DNA of 64,000 nt from Agreia sp. COWG (GTDB lineage: Bacteria > Actinomycetota > Actinomycetes > Actinomycetales > Microbacteriaceae): contig NZ_LR882035.1 in the NCBI RefSeq assembly GCF_904528075.1, positions 1,798,001-1,862,000 of the forward strand. The letters are read 5' to 3'. A model generated the notes under the pieces. That model did no database searches. It was given only the letters and a program-made list of their open reading frames with translations, and was not told where the DNA came from. Both the position numbers and the translations under genes were made by a program. Positions 49,701 to 58,105 of this stretch are shown piece by piece (the first letter of the stretch is position 1; each line of letters begins with the position of its first letter).

Positions 49701-51797
49701 ATGCCACGCACCGATCGAAGTCGATATGTCCGCACGCGCTCACGGCTGCTGGCCGGGGCAGTGATCGTCGCCGCGATGGTGGGCCTGTCGGCGCCGCTGG
49801 CGGCCCAGGCCACGGACCCGGTGAGCCTGAACGGCGCCTACGTGCTCGACCGAACCGGTGCGCTCGGCAGCAGATCGGGCGAGGTACAGGATGCCCTCGA
49901 CGAGCTCTCATCGACGGCCGGCGTCAACCTGTTCGTCGTCTACGTCGACACCTTCACGGGTGCAGACGATAAAGAGGCCTGGGCCGATGAGACCGCCGTC
50001 AAGAATGATCTCGGCGTGAACGACGTTCTGCTCGCCGTCGCCACGAAAGACCGGCTCTATCAGGTGTCGGTCGACCCGAAGTTCGCCCTCGACGACGGCC
50101 AACTCTCCACCCTCGAAACCACGGCCATCGTTCCGTCGCTGCGGCAGAACGACTGGGCGGGCGCGGCGATCAACGCCGCAACCGGGTTGGGTGAGCTCAG
50201 CCGGGGCGAGTCCGTCTCGGCCCCGGTGATCACTCCGGGCAGCGCAACACCCTCGGGCGGGGGCGCGTCCAACGCGCTGACGCTCGTTCTCGGCGGCCTC
50301 GTCGTCGTGATCGCCGGCGTCGTCGGTGTGATCTACTTCAGAAAGCGCTCCAAAGCCACGATCGCCGCGTCGCAGACCGGCGCATCCGGCCCGACCCAGG
50401 CCCAGCTCGACCGGGAGGTCGGCAGACTGCTGGTGCAGCTCGACGACGCAGTGACATCGAGCGAACAGGAGCTCGGTTTCGCGATCGCGCAATTCGGTGA
50501 GGACGCGACAGGCGGCTTCACCGAGGTCCTCGCCGCCGCCAAAGACAAAGTTCGGCAGAGCTTCGCCCTGAAGCAGAACCTGGATGACCACACCCCCGAC
50601 AGCGCCGACGATCGTCGGGCCTGGTCACTCAAGATCATCGAGCTGTGTACCAGCGCCGAGGCGGATCTCGACGCCCAGGCTGAGGCATTCGCGGCGCTGC
50701 GCGAGGTGGAGAAGAATCCGCAGCCCTCCCTCGACAAGATCGCCGCCTCGGTTGCGGCGCTGCAGCCGCGCATCGGGCCGGCCGCACAGAAACTGGCGTC
50801 GCTCACCGCCCGGTACTCCCCCGCGGCCGTCGCCACGATCGCCGAAAACCCCGAGCAGGCAGACAAGCTCCTGGCCTACGCGAACAGCACGGCCTCGGCC
50901 GTCGCCGGCCAGATCTCGTCGGGTGCCGCCAGCGAGGCCGCGGTCAGCATCACCAGGGCCGAGGCCGCGGTCACGCAGGCAGACACCCTGTTGACGGCGA
51001 TCGACTCACTCGAACGAGGTCTGGACGATGCGGCCGCCGGCCTTGCGGCCGCCACGGCCGAGGCCGCCAGCGATGTCGCCGAGGCTCGCGCCCTGCTGTC
51101 GACCGCCGACGGGGCTCCCATGAGTGCCGAGCTCACGCCGCTGATCTCGGCGCTCGAGACCGCCGTCGCGCGCGCATCCGGTGCGGGGGCCCTGAACCCC
51201 CTCGCCGAACTGCAGGCGCTGCAGCTCGCCAACGCCCCCCTCGACCAGGCCCTCGCGGGCGTGCGGGAGCGCAACGCACAGCTGGCACGCACGCAGGAGC
51301 AGCTGACACGGACACTCTCATCGGCGTCGAGCACCATCTCGTCGGTCAAGGAGTACGTCGTGACCCGCCGCGGAGCGGTGAGCGTCGATGCCCGCACCCG
51401 CATCGCCGAAGCCGAGCGACTCCTGGGCGAGGCGTACAGCCTCCAGCAGACCGATCCGACATCAGCGCTCGCCCAGGCCACCCAGGCCGCGCGCTTCGCC
51501 CAGGCCGCCGATCAGGCCGCGCGCTCCGACGTGGATGCCTACGGTGCCTACTCGAATCAGGCCGGCGGATCCGGAATCGATGGTTCTGCCGTTCTCGGCG
51601 GCATCCTGGGCGGCCTGCTCTCCGGGAGCGGGGGTCGCTCCTACTCCGGAGGCGGCCTGTTCGGCGGCTCCTCCGGCTGGGGCGGCGGGTCTTCGAGATC
51701 ATCGGGGTGGGGCGGGGGAAGCCGTTCGTCGGGTTCCAGCCGCGGCTCGTCGTCCGGTCGCTCCGGCGGACGCCGGGGAGGCGGCGGGCGTTTCTGA
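49701..51797 (+). CDS. TPM-domain membrane protein with Gly/Ser-rich tail
   Basis: 698 residues. Order: signal peptide ending near AAQATDP, an extracytoplasmic TPM domain (about 45-180; LNGAYVLDRTGALG, TGADDKEAWADETA), one membrane helix (LTLVLGGLVVVIAGVVGVIYF), a long Ala-rich helical and probably coiled-coil cytoplasmic part, and a Gly/Ser/Arg-rich tail with WGGG repeats. TPM domains occur in photosystem repair and in predicted phosphatases. PspA follows 78 bases later, so an envelope-stress role is likely. Leaderless ATG. Confidence 0.88.
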   Translation: MPRTDRSRYVRTRSRLLAGAVIVAAMVGLSAPLAAQATDPVSLNGAYVLDRTGALGSRSGEVQDALDELSSTAGVNLFVVYVDTFTGADDKEAWADETAVKNDLGVNDVLLAVATKDRLYQVSVDPKFALDDGQLSTLETTAIVPSLRQNDWAGAAINAATGLGELSRGESVSAPVITPGSATPSGGGASNALTLVLGGLVVVIAGVVGVIYFRKRSKATIAASQTGASGPTQAQLDREVGRLLVQLDDAVTSSEQELGFAIAQFGEDATGGFTEVLAAAKDKVRQSFALKQNLDDHTPDSADDRRAWSLKIIELCTSAEADLDAQAEAFAALREVEKNPQPSLDKIAASVAALQPRIGPAAQKLASLTARYSPAAVATIAENPEQADKLLAYANSTASAVAGQISSGAASEAAVSITRAEAAVTQADTLLTAIDSLERGLDDAAAGLAAATAEAASDVAEARALLSTADGAPMSAELTPLISALETAVARASGAGALNPLAELQALQLANAPLDQALAGVRERNAQLARTQEQLTRTLSSASSTISSVKEYVVTRRGAVSVDARTRIAEAERLLGEAYSLQQTDPTSALAQATQAARFAQAADQAARSDVDAYGAYSNQAGGSGIDGSAVLGGILGGLLSGSGGRSYSGGGLFGGSSGWGGGSSRSSGWGGGSRSSGSSRGSSSGRSGGRRGGGGRF

Positions 51798-51875
51798 GCC
51801 AGACTTCCGAACACCTTCTTCAGCACACCACGATCGTCATCACCACTCGTTCATCAGACTCAAAGGAGCAAGACA

Positions 51876-52622
51876 ATGGCAAAGCAGTCCATCATCGGTC
51901 GCATCACTCAGCTCGCCAAGGCCAATATCAACGCACTCATCGACCAGGCCGAAGACCCCCAGCTCATGCTCGACCAGCTCGTTCGCGACTACAGCGACAA
52001 CATCGCCGATGCGGAGAGCGCCATCGCCCAGACCATCGGAAACCTTCGCCTGCTCGAGGACGACCACCGCGAAGACGTCAAGACCGCCGAGGACTGGGGC
52101 CGCAAGGCCCTCGCTGCAAGCCAGAAGGGTGACGAGCTGCGCGCTGCGGGCAACACCCTCGACGCAGACAAGTTCGACTCGCTCGCCAAGGTGGCGCTGA
52201 CCCGGCAGTTGCAGAGCGAGAAGGAGGCCACCGACGCCGAGCCCTCCATCGCCTCGCAGACCGAGGTCGTCGCCAAGCTCAAGTCGGGACTGAACCAGAT
52301 GAAGGAGAAGCTCGGCCAGCTCACCCGCAAGCGCGACGAGCTCGCCGCCAGGGCCAAGACGGTCGAGGCGCAGGGCAAGGTGCAGGACGCGCTCAAGAGC
52401 ATCGACGTGCTCGATCCCACGAGCGACCTCGGCCGATTCGAAGACAAGATCCGACGAGAGGAGGCCAAGGTGCGCGGGCAGGAGGAGCTTCAGGCATCGA
52501 GTCTCGACGCGCAGTTCGAGGGACTCGACGACCTCGGCGAGCTCACCGAGGTGGATGCCCGCCTCGCCGCGCTAAAGGCAGGCACCTCCGCACCTCGCCC
52601 CGTCGACGCGCCCGTCGAGTAG
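51876..52622 (+). CDS. pspA: PspA/IM30-family membrane-stress protein
   Basis: 248 residues, almost all helical. Family members form rods or rings that bind and stabilise stressed membrane. The N-terminal helix (SIIGRITQLAKANINALID) is the amphipathic membrane anchor, and QLVRDYSDNIADAESAIAQ is typical. An AAAGGAG site stands seven bases before the ATG. It is most likely co-transcribed with the TPM gene. Confidence 0.94.
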   Translation: MAKQSIIGRITQLAKANINALIDQAEDPQLMLDQLVRDYSDNIADAESAIAQTIGNLRLLEDDHREDVKTAEDWGRKALAASQKGDELRAAGNTLDADKFDSLAKVALTRQLQSEKEATDAEPSIASQTEVVAKLKSGLNQMKEKLGQLTRKRDELAARAKTVEAQGKVQDALKSIDVLDPTSDLGRFEDKIRREEAKVRGQEELQASSLDAQFEGLDDLGELTEVDARLAALKAGTSAPRPVDAPVE

Positions 52623-52678
52623 TCCCCGCCCTCCAGAGCATCGGGTGCACTGCCCCGCCACCGTGGAAGACTGAGGAC

Positions 52679-53527
52679 GTGCCAGCAACATTTGTCGTCG
52701 TGCCGCAGTGGCAGGGATCCGGTTCGTCGCGCGCCATGCGCCTCATAGACGGGGCGATGGCCGTCATGGGCGATCTGCCTGCGTCGGCGACACGTCTGGT
52801 CGAGGTTCCCGTCGGTGCCGGGGAGGCCCAGGGAACGGGGGTTCTGCGATACACGGCGCTGCACTCCATCGCGGCCGCCCAGAAGCGGGAACTGGCCCGC
52901 ACCTCGGGACTCGTGGTCACCATCGGCGGCGACTGCGGAGTCGAGCTCGCGTCGGTGCAGCATGCGCTCACCACCCCTGGCCCAGACGGCGACGCGACCT
53001 CAGATGACATCGCGCTCGTGTGGTTCGACGCGCACGGCGACGTGAACTCGGCGGAGTCGTCGCCGTCGCACGCCTTCCACGGCATGATCCTCCGAACGCT
53101 CCTGGGCGACGGCCCCGAGGGCCTCGTCCCCGACACAGCGGTCAGCCCCCGCCGCGTCGTCATAGCGGGAGCCCGCTCGCTCGACGACGCCGAGGCCGCC
53201 TACATCGACGAGGCGGGCATCCGGATGATCTCTGCCGCGGCTCTTCGAGACCCGGCGGCCCTCGTCGAGGCCGTCGCGGCGACCGGGGCCAGCCGCGTGT
53301 ACCTGCACGTCGATCTCGACGTTCTCGACCCCTCGGAGATCGACGGCGTGGGCTACCCGGAGCCGTTCGGTGTCTCGGTGCTGGAACTGGTGGCGGCCAT
53401 CGCTGCGGTGCGGTCCCGCTTCGAACTGGTCGGAGCCGGCATCACGGAGTTCGCTCCCTCGTCGCCCGAGGCAGCGTCCGACGACCTTCCCACCATCCTG
53501 CGGATCATCTCCGCCCTCACCCGCTGA
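52679..53527 (+). CDS. Arginase/agmatinase-superfamily protein, variant metal site
   Basis: 282 residues of ureohydrolase fold. Manganese-binding motifs are present as WFDAHGDVN and HVDLDVLDPSE. The first motif reads GGDCGVE where GGDH is usual, so a metal ligand His is replaced by Cys. Substrate therefore uncertain. GTG start at 52679 with GAGG just upstream. It lies 38 bases before the enoyl-CoA hydratase gene on the same strand. Confidence 0.85.
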   Translation: MPATFVVVPQWQGSGSSRAMRLIDGAMAVMGDLPASATRLVEVPVGAGEAQGTGVLRYTALHSIAAAQKRELARTSGLVVTIGGDCGVELASVQHALTTPGPDGDATSDDIALVWFDAHGDVNSAESSPSHAFHGMILRTLLGDGPEGLVPDTAVSPRRVVIAGARSLDDAEAAYIDEAGIRMISAAALRDPAALVEAVAATGASRVYLHVDLDVLDPSEIDGVGYPEPFGVSVLELVAAIAAVRSRFELVGAGITEFAPSSPEAASDDLPTILRIISALTR

Positions 53528-53565
53528 CCCCAGGCGTCAGAGGACAACGCCCGAGGAGGCCGTCC

Positions 53566-54384
53566 GTGTCCAACGAATTCACCGAAGAACCCGCCACGAC
53601 CGATGCCCAGAGGGTCGTCGTCGAGCGGCGCGGGCACGTGCTTCTCATTCAGCTTGCCAGGCCCGAGAAGCGCAACGCGGCGGACCTGCTCATGCTGAGA
53701 CAGCTCGCGGGGGCCTATGCGCTGCTGGAATCGGACGCCGAGCTGCGCGTCGGCCTCGTTCACGCTGCGGGCGAGCACTTCACCGCCGGGCTCGACCTGG
53801 CCGACGTCGCGCCTCGCATCACGGCCGAGGGCATCTCCTTCACCGACCACGACGGCATCGACCCCTGGCAGGTGTCGGGAGAGAGCCTGTCGAAGCCCGT
53901 GGTGATGGCCGTGCAGGGCATCTGTCTCACCCTGGGCATCGAGCTCATGCTCGCCAGCGACGTGGTCGTCGCGGCACAGTCGACGCGCTTCGGCCAGCTC
54001 GAGGTGAGCCGCGGCATCCTGCCGTTCGGTGGCGCCACCCTCCGCTTTCCTCGAGCCGTCGGCTGGGGCAACGCGATGCGCTGGATCCTGACCGGCGAGA
54101 TGTTCGACGCCGCGGAGGCGTTGCGCATCGGGCTGGTGCAGGAAGTCACGCCTGACGGCGCGCAGCTCGAGCGAGCACTGCAGATCGCAGAGCGCATCGC
54201 CGCACAAGCGCCGCTCGCGGTGCAGGCGGCGCTCACCAACGCGCGGCTCGCCGTGCGCTCGGGCGACGCGGCTGCAGAGGCCCAACTGCAACCCGCTCTC
54301 GTGCGGCTCATCGCCAGCGACGACGCACGCATCGGCATGGAGGCGTTCGCCACCAGGACGACCGCCATCTTCACGGGCCGTTGA
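53566..54384 (+). CDS. Enoyl-CoA hydratase/isomerase (crotonase) family protein
   Basis: 272 residues. The crotonase signatures are ARPEKRNAADLLML, the oxyanion-hole region HFTAGLDLADV, and LSKPVVMAVQGICLTLGIEL. The usual catalytic Glu pair is not both obvious: the ELMLASD part holds one. Exact reaction unknown. GTG at 53566 with a perfect AGGAGG six bases upstream. Confidence 0.87.
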   Translation: MSNEFTEEPATTDAQRVVVERRGHVLLIQLARPEKRNAADLLMLRQLAGAYALLESDAELRVGLVHAAGEHFTAGLDLADVAPRITAEGISFTDHDGIDPWQVSGESLSKPVVMAVQGICLTLGIELMLASDVVVAAQSTRFGQLEVSRGILPFGGATLRFPRAVGWGNAMRWILTGEMFDAAEALRIGLVQEVTPDGAQLERALQIAERIAAQAPLAVQAALTNARLAVRSGDAAAEAQLQPALVRLIASDDARIGMEAFATRTTAIFTGR

Positions 54385-54470
54385 CGGTTATGCACGCCGA
54401 CCCAGCCCCCTCTGACGAATCCCCCTCTCTCGACCCCACACCGCGCCACACGTTCGAAGGGACACAGCAC

Positions 54471-55922
54471 ATGACAACCACCGAATACGACCTCATCGTC
54501 ATTGGGGCGGGGGCGGTGGGCGAGAATGTCGCCGACCGCGCCGTGCGGGGCGGCCTCTCGGTCGCCCTCGTCGAGGCGGAGCTCGTGGGAGGCGAATGCA
54601 GCTACTGGGCCTGCATGCCGTCGAAGGCCCTCCTGCGCAGCGGCACCGTTCTTCGAGCGGCGCGCTCCGTCTCTGGCGCGAGCGAGGCGGTCACGGGCGA
54701 GATCGACGTCGCCGCCGTGCTCAAGCGGCGCGATTCGTTCACGAGCGAGTGGAATGACGAGGGCCAGGCATCCTGGGTCGAAGGAGCAGGAATCGACCTG
54801 ATTCGCGGCCACGCCCGCTTCACCGGTCCTCGCGAGATCGACGTGACGGCGACCGACGGCACCATCACGCACTACACGGCGACCCACGCCGTGACCGTCT
54901 CGACCGGTTCCTCGGCCCTGCTGCCCGATGTTCCCGGGCTGGCCGAGGCGAAGCCGTGGACGAGTCGCGAGGCGACCAGCGCCCAACGCATTCCCGCGCG
55001 CCTCGTCATCATCGGCGGCGGGGTTGTGGCCGTGGAGATGGCGACGGCCTACGCCACGCTCGGCTCGACCGTCACGCTCGTCTCACGGGGCTCTCTGCTC
55101 GCAACCATGGAGCCGTTCGCCGGCGATCTCGTCGGTACATCGCTTACGACGATGGGCGTCACCGTGCTCACCGACGTCTCCCCCACCTCGGTCGACCGCG
55201 ACGCAGACGGCGAGGTCACCGTGGTGCTCGACGGCGGCAAGACGATCGCGGCCGACGAAGTGCTGGTGGCAACCGGGCGAACACCACGCACCGACGATCT
55301 GGGGCTCGAGACCATCGGGCTGACCGCGGGCGACTGGCTTACCGTCGACGACACCATGCGGGTCGTGGATACCTCCGGCCAGCTCGTCGACGGAGGGTGG
55401 CTGTACGCGACGGGCGACGTGAATCACCGAGCCCTCCTGACCCACCAGGGCAAGTACCAGGCGCGCGCCGCCGGCGACGTCATCGCGGCCCGCGCCGCGG
55501 GACGCCCGGTGTCGGACGGCCCCTGGGGCAGCCACGTCGCCACTGCCGATCACGAGGCGGTTCCCCAGGTCACGTTCTCCGACCCTGAGGTCGCCTCCGT
55601 CGGACTCACCGCGGCCGCCGCCGCGAAGGCCGGTTACACCACCCGTGTCGTCGACTACGAGATCGGTGACGTCGCCGGCGCCGCCGTGCACGCAGACGGC
55701 TACAAGGGAACCGCTCGCATGGTCGTCGACGAGGATCGCCATGTGGTGCTGGGCGTCACCTTCGTGGGACCCGACGTGGGCGAGCTCGTCCACGCGGCGA
55801 CGATCGCCGTCGTGGGCGAGGTGCCCATCGACAGGCTCTGGCACGCGGTTCCCGCCTACCCGACCATCAACGAGGTCTGGCTGCGCCTGCTCGAGTCCTA
55901 CGGCCGCCCGGCCGACGCGTGA
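54471..55922 (+). CDS. FAD-dependent pyridine-nucleotide disulfide oxidoreductase
   Basis: 483 residues resembling dihydrolipoyl dehydrogenase and mercuric reductase. FAD motif IVIGAGAVGENVADRA, redox pair in GGECSYWACMPSKALL (C-x4-C), NAD motif VIIGGGVVAVEMATAYATLG, and LYATGDVNHRALLTHQG. The usual C-terminal catalytic His-Pro-Thr reads AYPTINEVWL, so Tyr replaces His. Substrate unknown. ATG at 54471 preceded by AAGGGA; it overlaps the next gene as GTGA. Confidence 0.9.
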   Translation: MTTTEYDLIVIGAGAVGENVADRAVRGGLSVALVEAELVGGECSYWACMPSKALLRSGTVLRAARSVSGASEAVTGEIDVAAVLKRRDSFTSEWNDEGQASWVEGAGIDLIRGHARFTGPREIDVTATDGTITHYTATHAVTVSTGSSALLPDVPGLAEAKPWTSREATSAQRIPARLVIIGGGVVAVEMATAYATLGSTVTLVSRGSLLATMEPFAGDLVGTSLTTMGVTVLTDVSPTSVDRDADGEVTVVLDGGKTIAADEVLVATGRTPRTDDLGLETIGLTAGDWLTVDDTMRVVDTSGQLVDGGWLYATGDVNHRALLTHQGKYQARAAGDVIAARAAGRPVSDGPWGSHVATADHEAVPQVTFSDPEVASVGLTAAAAAKAGYTTRVVDYEIGDVAGAAVHADGYKGTARMVVDEDRHVVLGVTFVGPDVGELVHAATIAVVGEVPIDRLWHAVPAYPTINEVWLRLLESYGRPADA

Positions 55923-56317
55923 GTCCCGTTCGACTGCCGAGAAACCGCGTGACCAGGGCGGTGCGCACCGTCGTTCTGGCTCCGCCGCTCGCCCGGGCGG
56001 GTTATCTCTACGCCACGGCGGTGGCCCTCGGCTGGGGCTTCGTTCTCTCCACCGGAAGGATCCGCCGGGTCGACGGCCTATTCGTGTGCCAGGGCCTGCC
56101 ACCGTGGGCCTTCAGCCGCGGAGGCTCGTGCGTCGGCGGGGTCTATCTCACCGACGACAATGCCAAGCCCGCCGTGCTCGAGCATGAGGCTGTGCACCGG
56201 CAGCAGTGGAAGACGTACGGCATGGTCTTTCCCGTTCTGTACTTCTTCGCCGGTCGAGACCCCCTGAGCAACAGATTCGAGATCGAGGCCGGCCTCGAGA
56301 AAGGCAACTACCGGTGA
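55919..56317 (+). CDS. Small membrane-associated protein with HEXXH motif
   Basis: 132 residues. One hydrophobic segment (GYLYATAVALGWGFVL) is followed by a short domain with LEHEAVHRQQWKTYG, an exact zinc-protease HEXXH (HEAVH), and a downstream RFEIEAGLEKG that could give a third ligand Glu. Function unknown; similar small actinobacterial proteins exist. It overlaps both neighbours as GTGA, so it is made with the disulfide reductase and the SDR. Confidence 0.75.
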   Translation: MSPVRLPRNRVTRAVRTVVLAPPLARAGYLYATAVALGWGFVLSTGRIRRVDGLFVCQGLPPWAFSRGGSCVGGVYLTDDNAKPAVLEHEAVHRQQWKTYGMVFPVLYFFAGRDPLSNRFEIEAGLEKGNYR

Positions 56318-57168
56318 CAGACCCGGAACGCCCACTCGCGGGACAGACGGTCGTCGTCACAGGCGCGAGCTCGGGCATCGGAAGGGCGGCCGCCACCGAG
56401 CTGTCCAGGCGAGGAGCCACACTGGCTGTCGTCGGGCGAGACAGTCACCGCACGCACGAGGTCGCCGCCTCCATCGACGGCGCCCAGGCGTTCGTCGCCG
56501 ACTTCGCCTCGCTCGACCAGGTGCGCTCGCTCGCAACCCGGCTGCTCGGGAGCTACGAGACCATCGATGTGCTCGCGAACAACGCCGGCGGACTGGAGTC
56601 CGCGAGGAGGATGACCGTCGACGGGCACGAGCGCACCATCCAGGTGAACTACCTGGCGCCGTTCCTGCTCACCACAGCGCTGCTGCCCCGTCTCGTCGCC
56701 TCCGCCGCAGGCGGCCGGAGCGTGCGCGTCATCTCGACGGCGAGCGTCGCCCATCGCTGGGGTCGCCTTCGTCTCGACGACCTCGACAGCGAACGCAGAC
56801 CCCACCTCGGCGGCTGGCAGGCATATGGATCGGCGAAAACGGCGGTGCTGCTCTTCACGAGGGAACTCGCCCGGCGCACAGCCGGTACGGGGGTGTCGGT
56901 CTTCGCGTTCCACCCAGGATTGGTCGCCACGAGCTTCGGCGCACGCTCGGCTCTTCTTCGCCTCGGCTCCGTCTTCGGGAGCGGCCCCCTCGGAATAGCG
57001 CCCGAGGCGGGGGCTGTTCCGCTGGTCGAGCTGGCGTCGGCAGCCGACATCACGACGCCGAGCGGCACCTACTTCGACGGGCTTGTGCCCGGCGGACGAA
57101 CGAGCGCGGCGGCGCAGGACGATGCGCTCGCCCGCCGCCTCTGGGCACTCTCCGAGACGCTGATCTGA
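56314..57168 (+). CDS. Short-chain dehydrogenase/reductase
   Basis: 284 residues. Coenzyme motif VTGASSGIGRAA, NNAG, and the catalytic Ser then Y-x3-K in YGSAKTAVLL. VGRDSHR after strand two favours NADP(H). Substrate unknown, possibly a ketone or retinal-like compound as in related SDRs. GTG start overlaps the HEXXH gene stop. Confidence 0.9.
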   Translation: MTDPERPLAGQTVVVTGASSGIGRAAATELSRRGATLAVVGRDSHRTHEVAASIDGAQAFVADFASLDQVRSLATRLLGSYETIDVLANNAGGLESARRMTVDGHERTIQVNYLAPFLLTTALLPRLVASAAGGRSVRVISTASVAHRWGRLRLDDLDSERRPHLGGWQAYGSAKTAVLLFTRELARRTAGTGVSVFAFHPGLVATSFGARSALLRLGSVFGSGPLGIAPEAGAVPLVELASAADITTPSGTYFDGLVPGGRTSAAAQDDALARRLWALSETLI

Positions 57169-57201
57169 CCCCGCGCCCTCGAGAGCCGTCGACGTCCGTG
57201 C

Positions 57202-57213
57202 GGAAACGTTTCC
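57202..57213. promoter_or_regulatory. LacI-family operator-like palindrome
   Basis: GGAAACGTTTCC is a perfect 12-base palindrome with the central CG typical of LacI/GalR operators. It precedes a TACGAT -10 candidate at 57224-57229 and lies 85 bases before the phosphoglucomutase start, so it would cover the -35 region. Confidence 0.7.
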
Positions 57214-57223
57214 ACTCAGCCGC

Positions 57224-57229
57224 TACGAT
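57224..57229 (+). promoter_or_regulatory. -10 candidate of the pgmB-GH65 operon
   Basis: TACGAT downstream of the GGAAACGTTTCC palindrome; -35 would be overlapped by the palindrome. Confidence 0.4.
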
Positions 57230-57298
57230 TGCAAAACTGCCCCGCGTGCCCGCTCTCCCTCCCTCCCGCTCGACCCTGTGATCCCGCAAGGAACTTTC

Positions 57299-58105
57299 GT
57301 GACTTCAGCCCCGAATCCGTCGCTCACCGTGCCTGCCACCCTCCAGAAGCTGCTCTCCCTCGAAGCCGTGTTGTTCGACCTCGACGGCGTACTCACTCCC
57401 ACGGCCACCGTGCACATGACAGCCTGGGCTCGCCTCTTCACGCCGTTCCTCGAATCGAGAGGCGACCGCCGGCCCTACACCGACGCCGACTACTTCGCCT
57501 ACATCGACGGAAAGCCGCGCTACGACGGCGTACGCACCTTCCTGGCCTCTCGCGGCATCGTGCTCGACGAAGGCACCATCGACGACGCCCCCGAGCTCGA
57601 CACCGTCTGCGGACTCGGAAATCGCAAGAACACGGTCTTCTCCGAAGCGCTGTCGACCGACGGCGTCGAGGCGTATGCCGGATCTGTGCGTTTTCTCGAC
57701 GCCGTCACCGCGCTCGGCATCCGGGTGGCCGTCGTGTCGAGCTCCCGCAACGCGGAACCCGTGCTGCGTGCCGCGGGGCTCCGCGACCGCTTCGATGTGG
57801 TCGTCGACGGGGTCGTGTCTGCTGAACGGGGCCTCGAGGGCAAGCCCTCCCCCGCCACCTACGTCTACGGCGCCGAGCTCCTGGGGCTCGCCCCCGGCCA
57901 GTGCGTCGTCGTCGAAGATGCCCACTCCGGCGTGCAGGCGGGAAGGGCGGGCGATTTCGGCCTCGTCCTCGGAATCGACAGGGGGGCCGGCGCGCAGTTG
58001 CTCCTCGACAACGGTGCAGATGTCGTCGTGACCGACCTCGACGAGCTGCTGCCGCTCACGAATGCCACGTCCCGCCCCGCATCGACCTCCGAGGTGACCG
58101 CATGA
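57299..58105 (+). CDS. pgmB: Beta-phosphoglucomutase-like HAD hydrolase
   Basis: Converts beta-glucose 1-phosphate to glucose 6-phosphate. 268 residues. HAD motif I is LFDLDGVLTPTATVH with nucleophile Asp27 and acid Asp29; the SSSRNAEPVL and KPSPATYVYGAELLG stretches are motifs II and III; VVEDAHSGVQAGRAG is motif IV. GTG at 57299 with AAGGAA upstream; an alternative at 57278 lacks a ribosome site. It overlaps the GH65 gene by ATGA; the pair is typical of disaccharide phosphorolysis. Confidence 0.9.
   Translation: MTSAPNPSLTVPATLQKLLSLEAVLFDLDGVLTPTATVHMTAWARLFTPFLESRGDRRPYTDADYFAYIDGKPRYDGVRTFLASRGIVLDEGTIDDAPELDTVCGLGNRKNTVFSEALSTDGVEAYAGSVRFLDAVTALGIRVAVVSSSRNAEPVLRAAGLRDRFDVVVDGVVSAERGLEGKPSPATYVYGAELLGLAPGQCVVVEDAHSGVQAGRAGDFGLVLGIDRGAGAQLLLDNGADVVVTDLDELLPLTNATSRPASTSEVTA

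Noticed and set aside
53020..53565. N-terminal extension of the enoyl-CoA hydratase frame
   Set aside because: It overlaps the arginase-like gene in another frame; the GTG with AGGAGG at 53566 fits the family.
57901..58101. N-terminal extension of the GH65 frame
   Set aside because: Arg-rich shadow of the phosphoglucomutase gene; the overlapping ATGA start matches the GH65 family.
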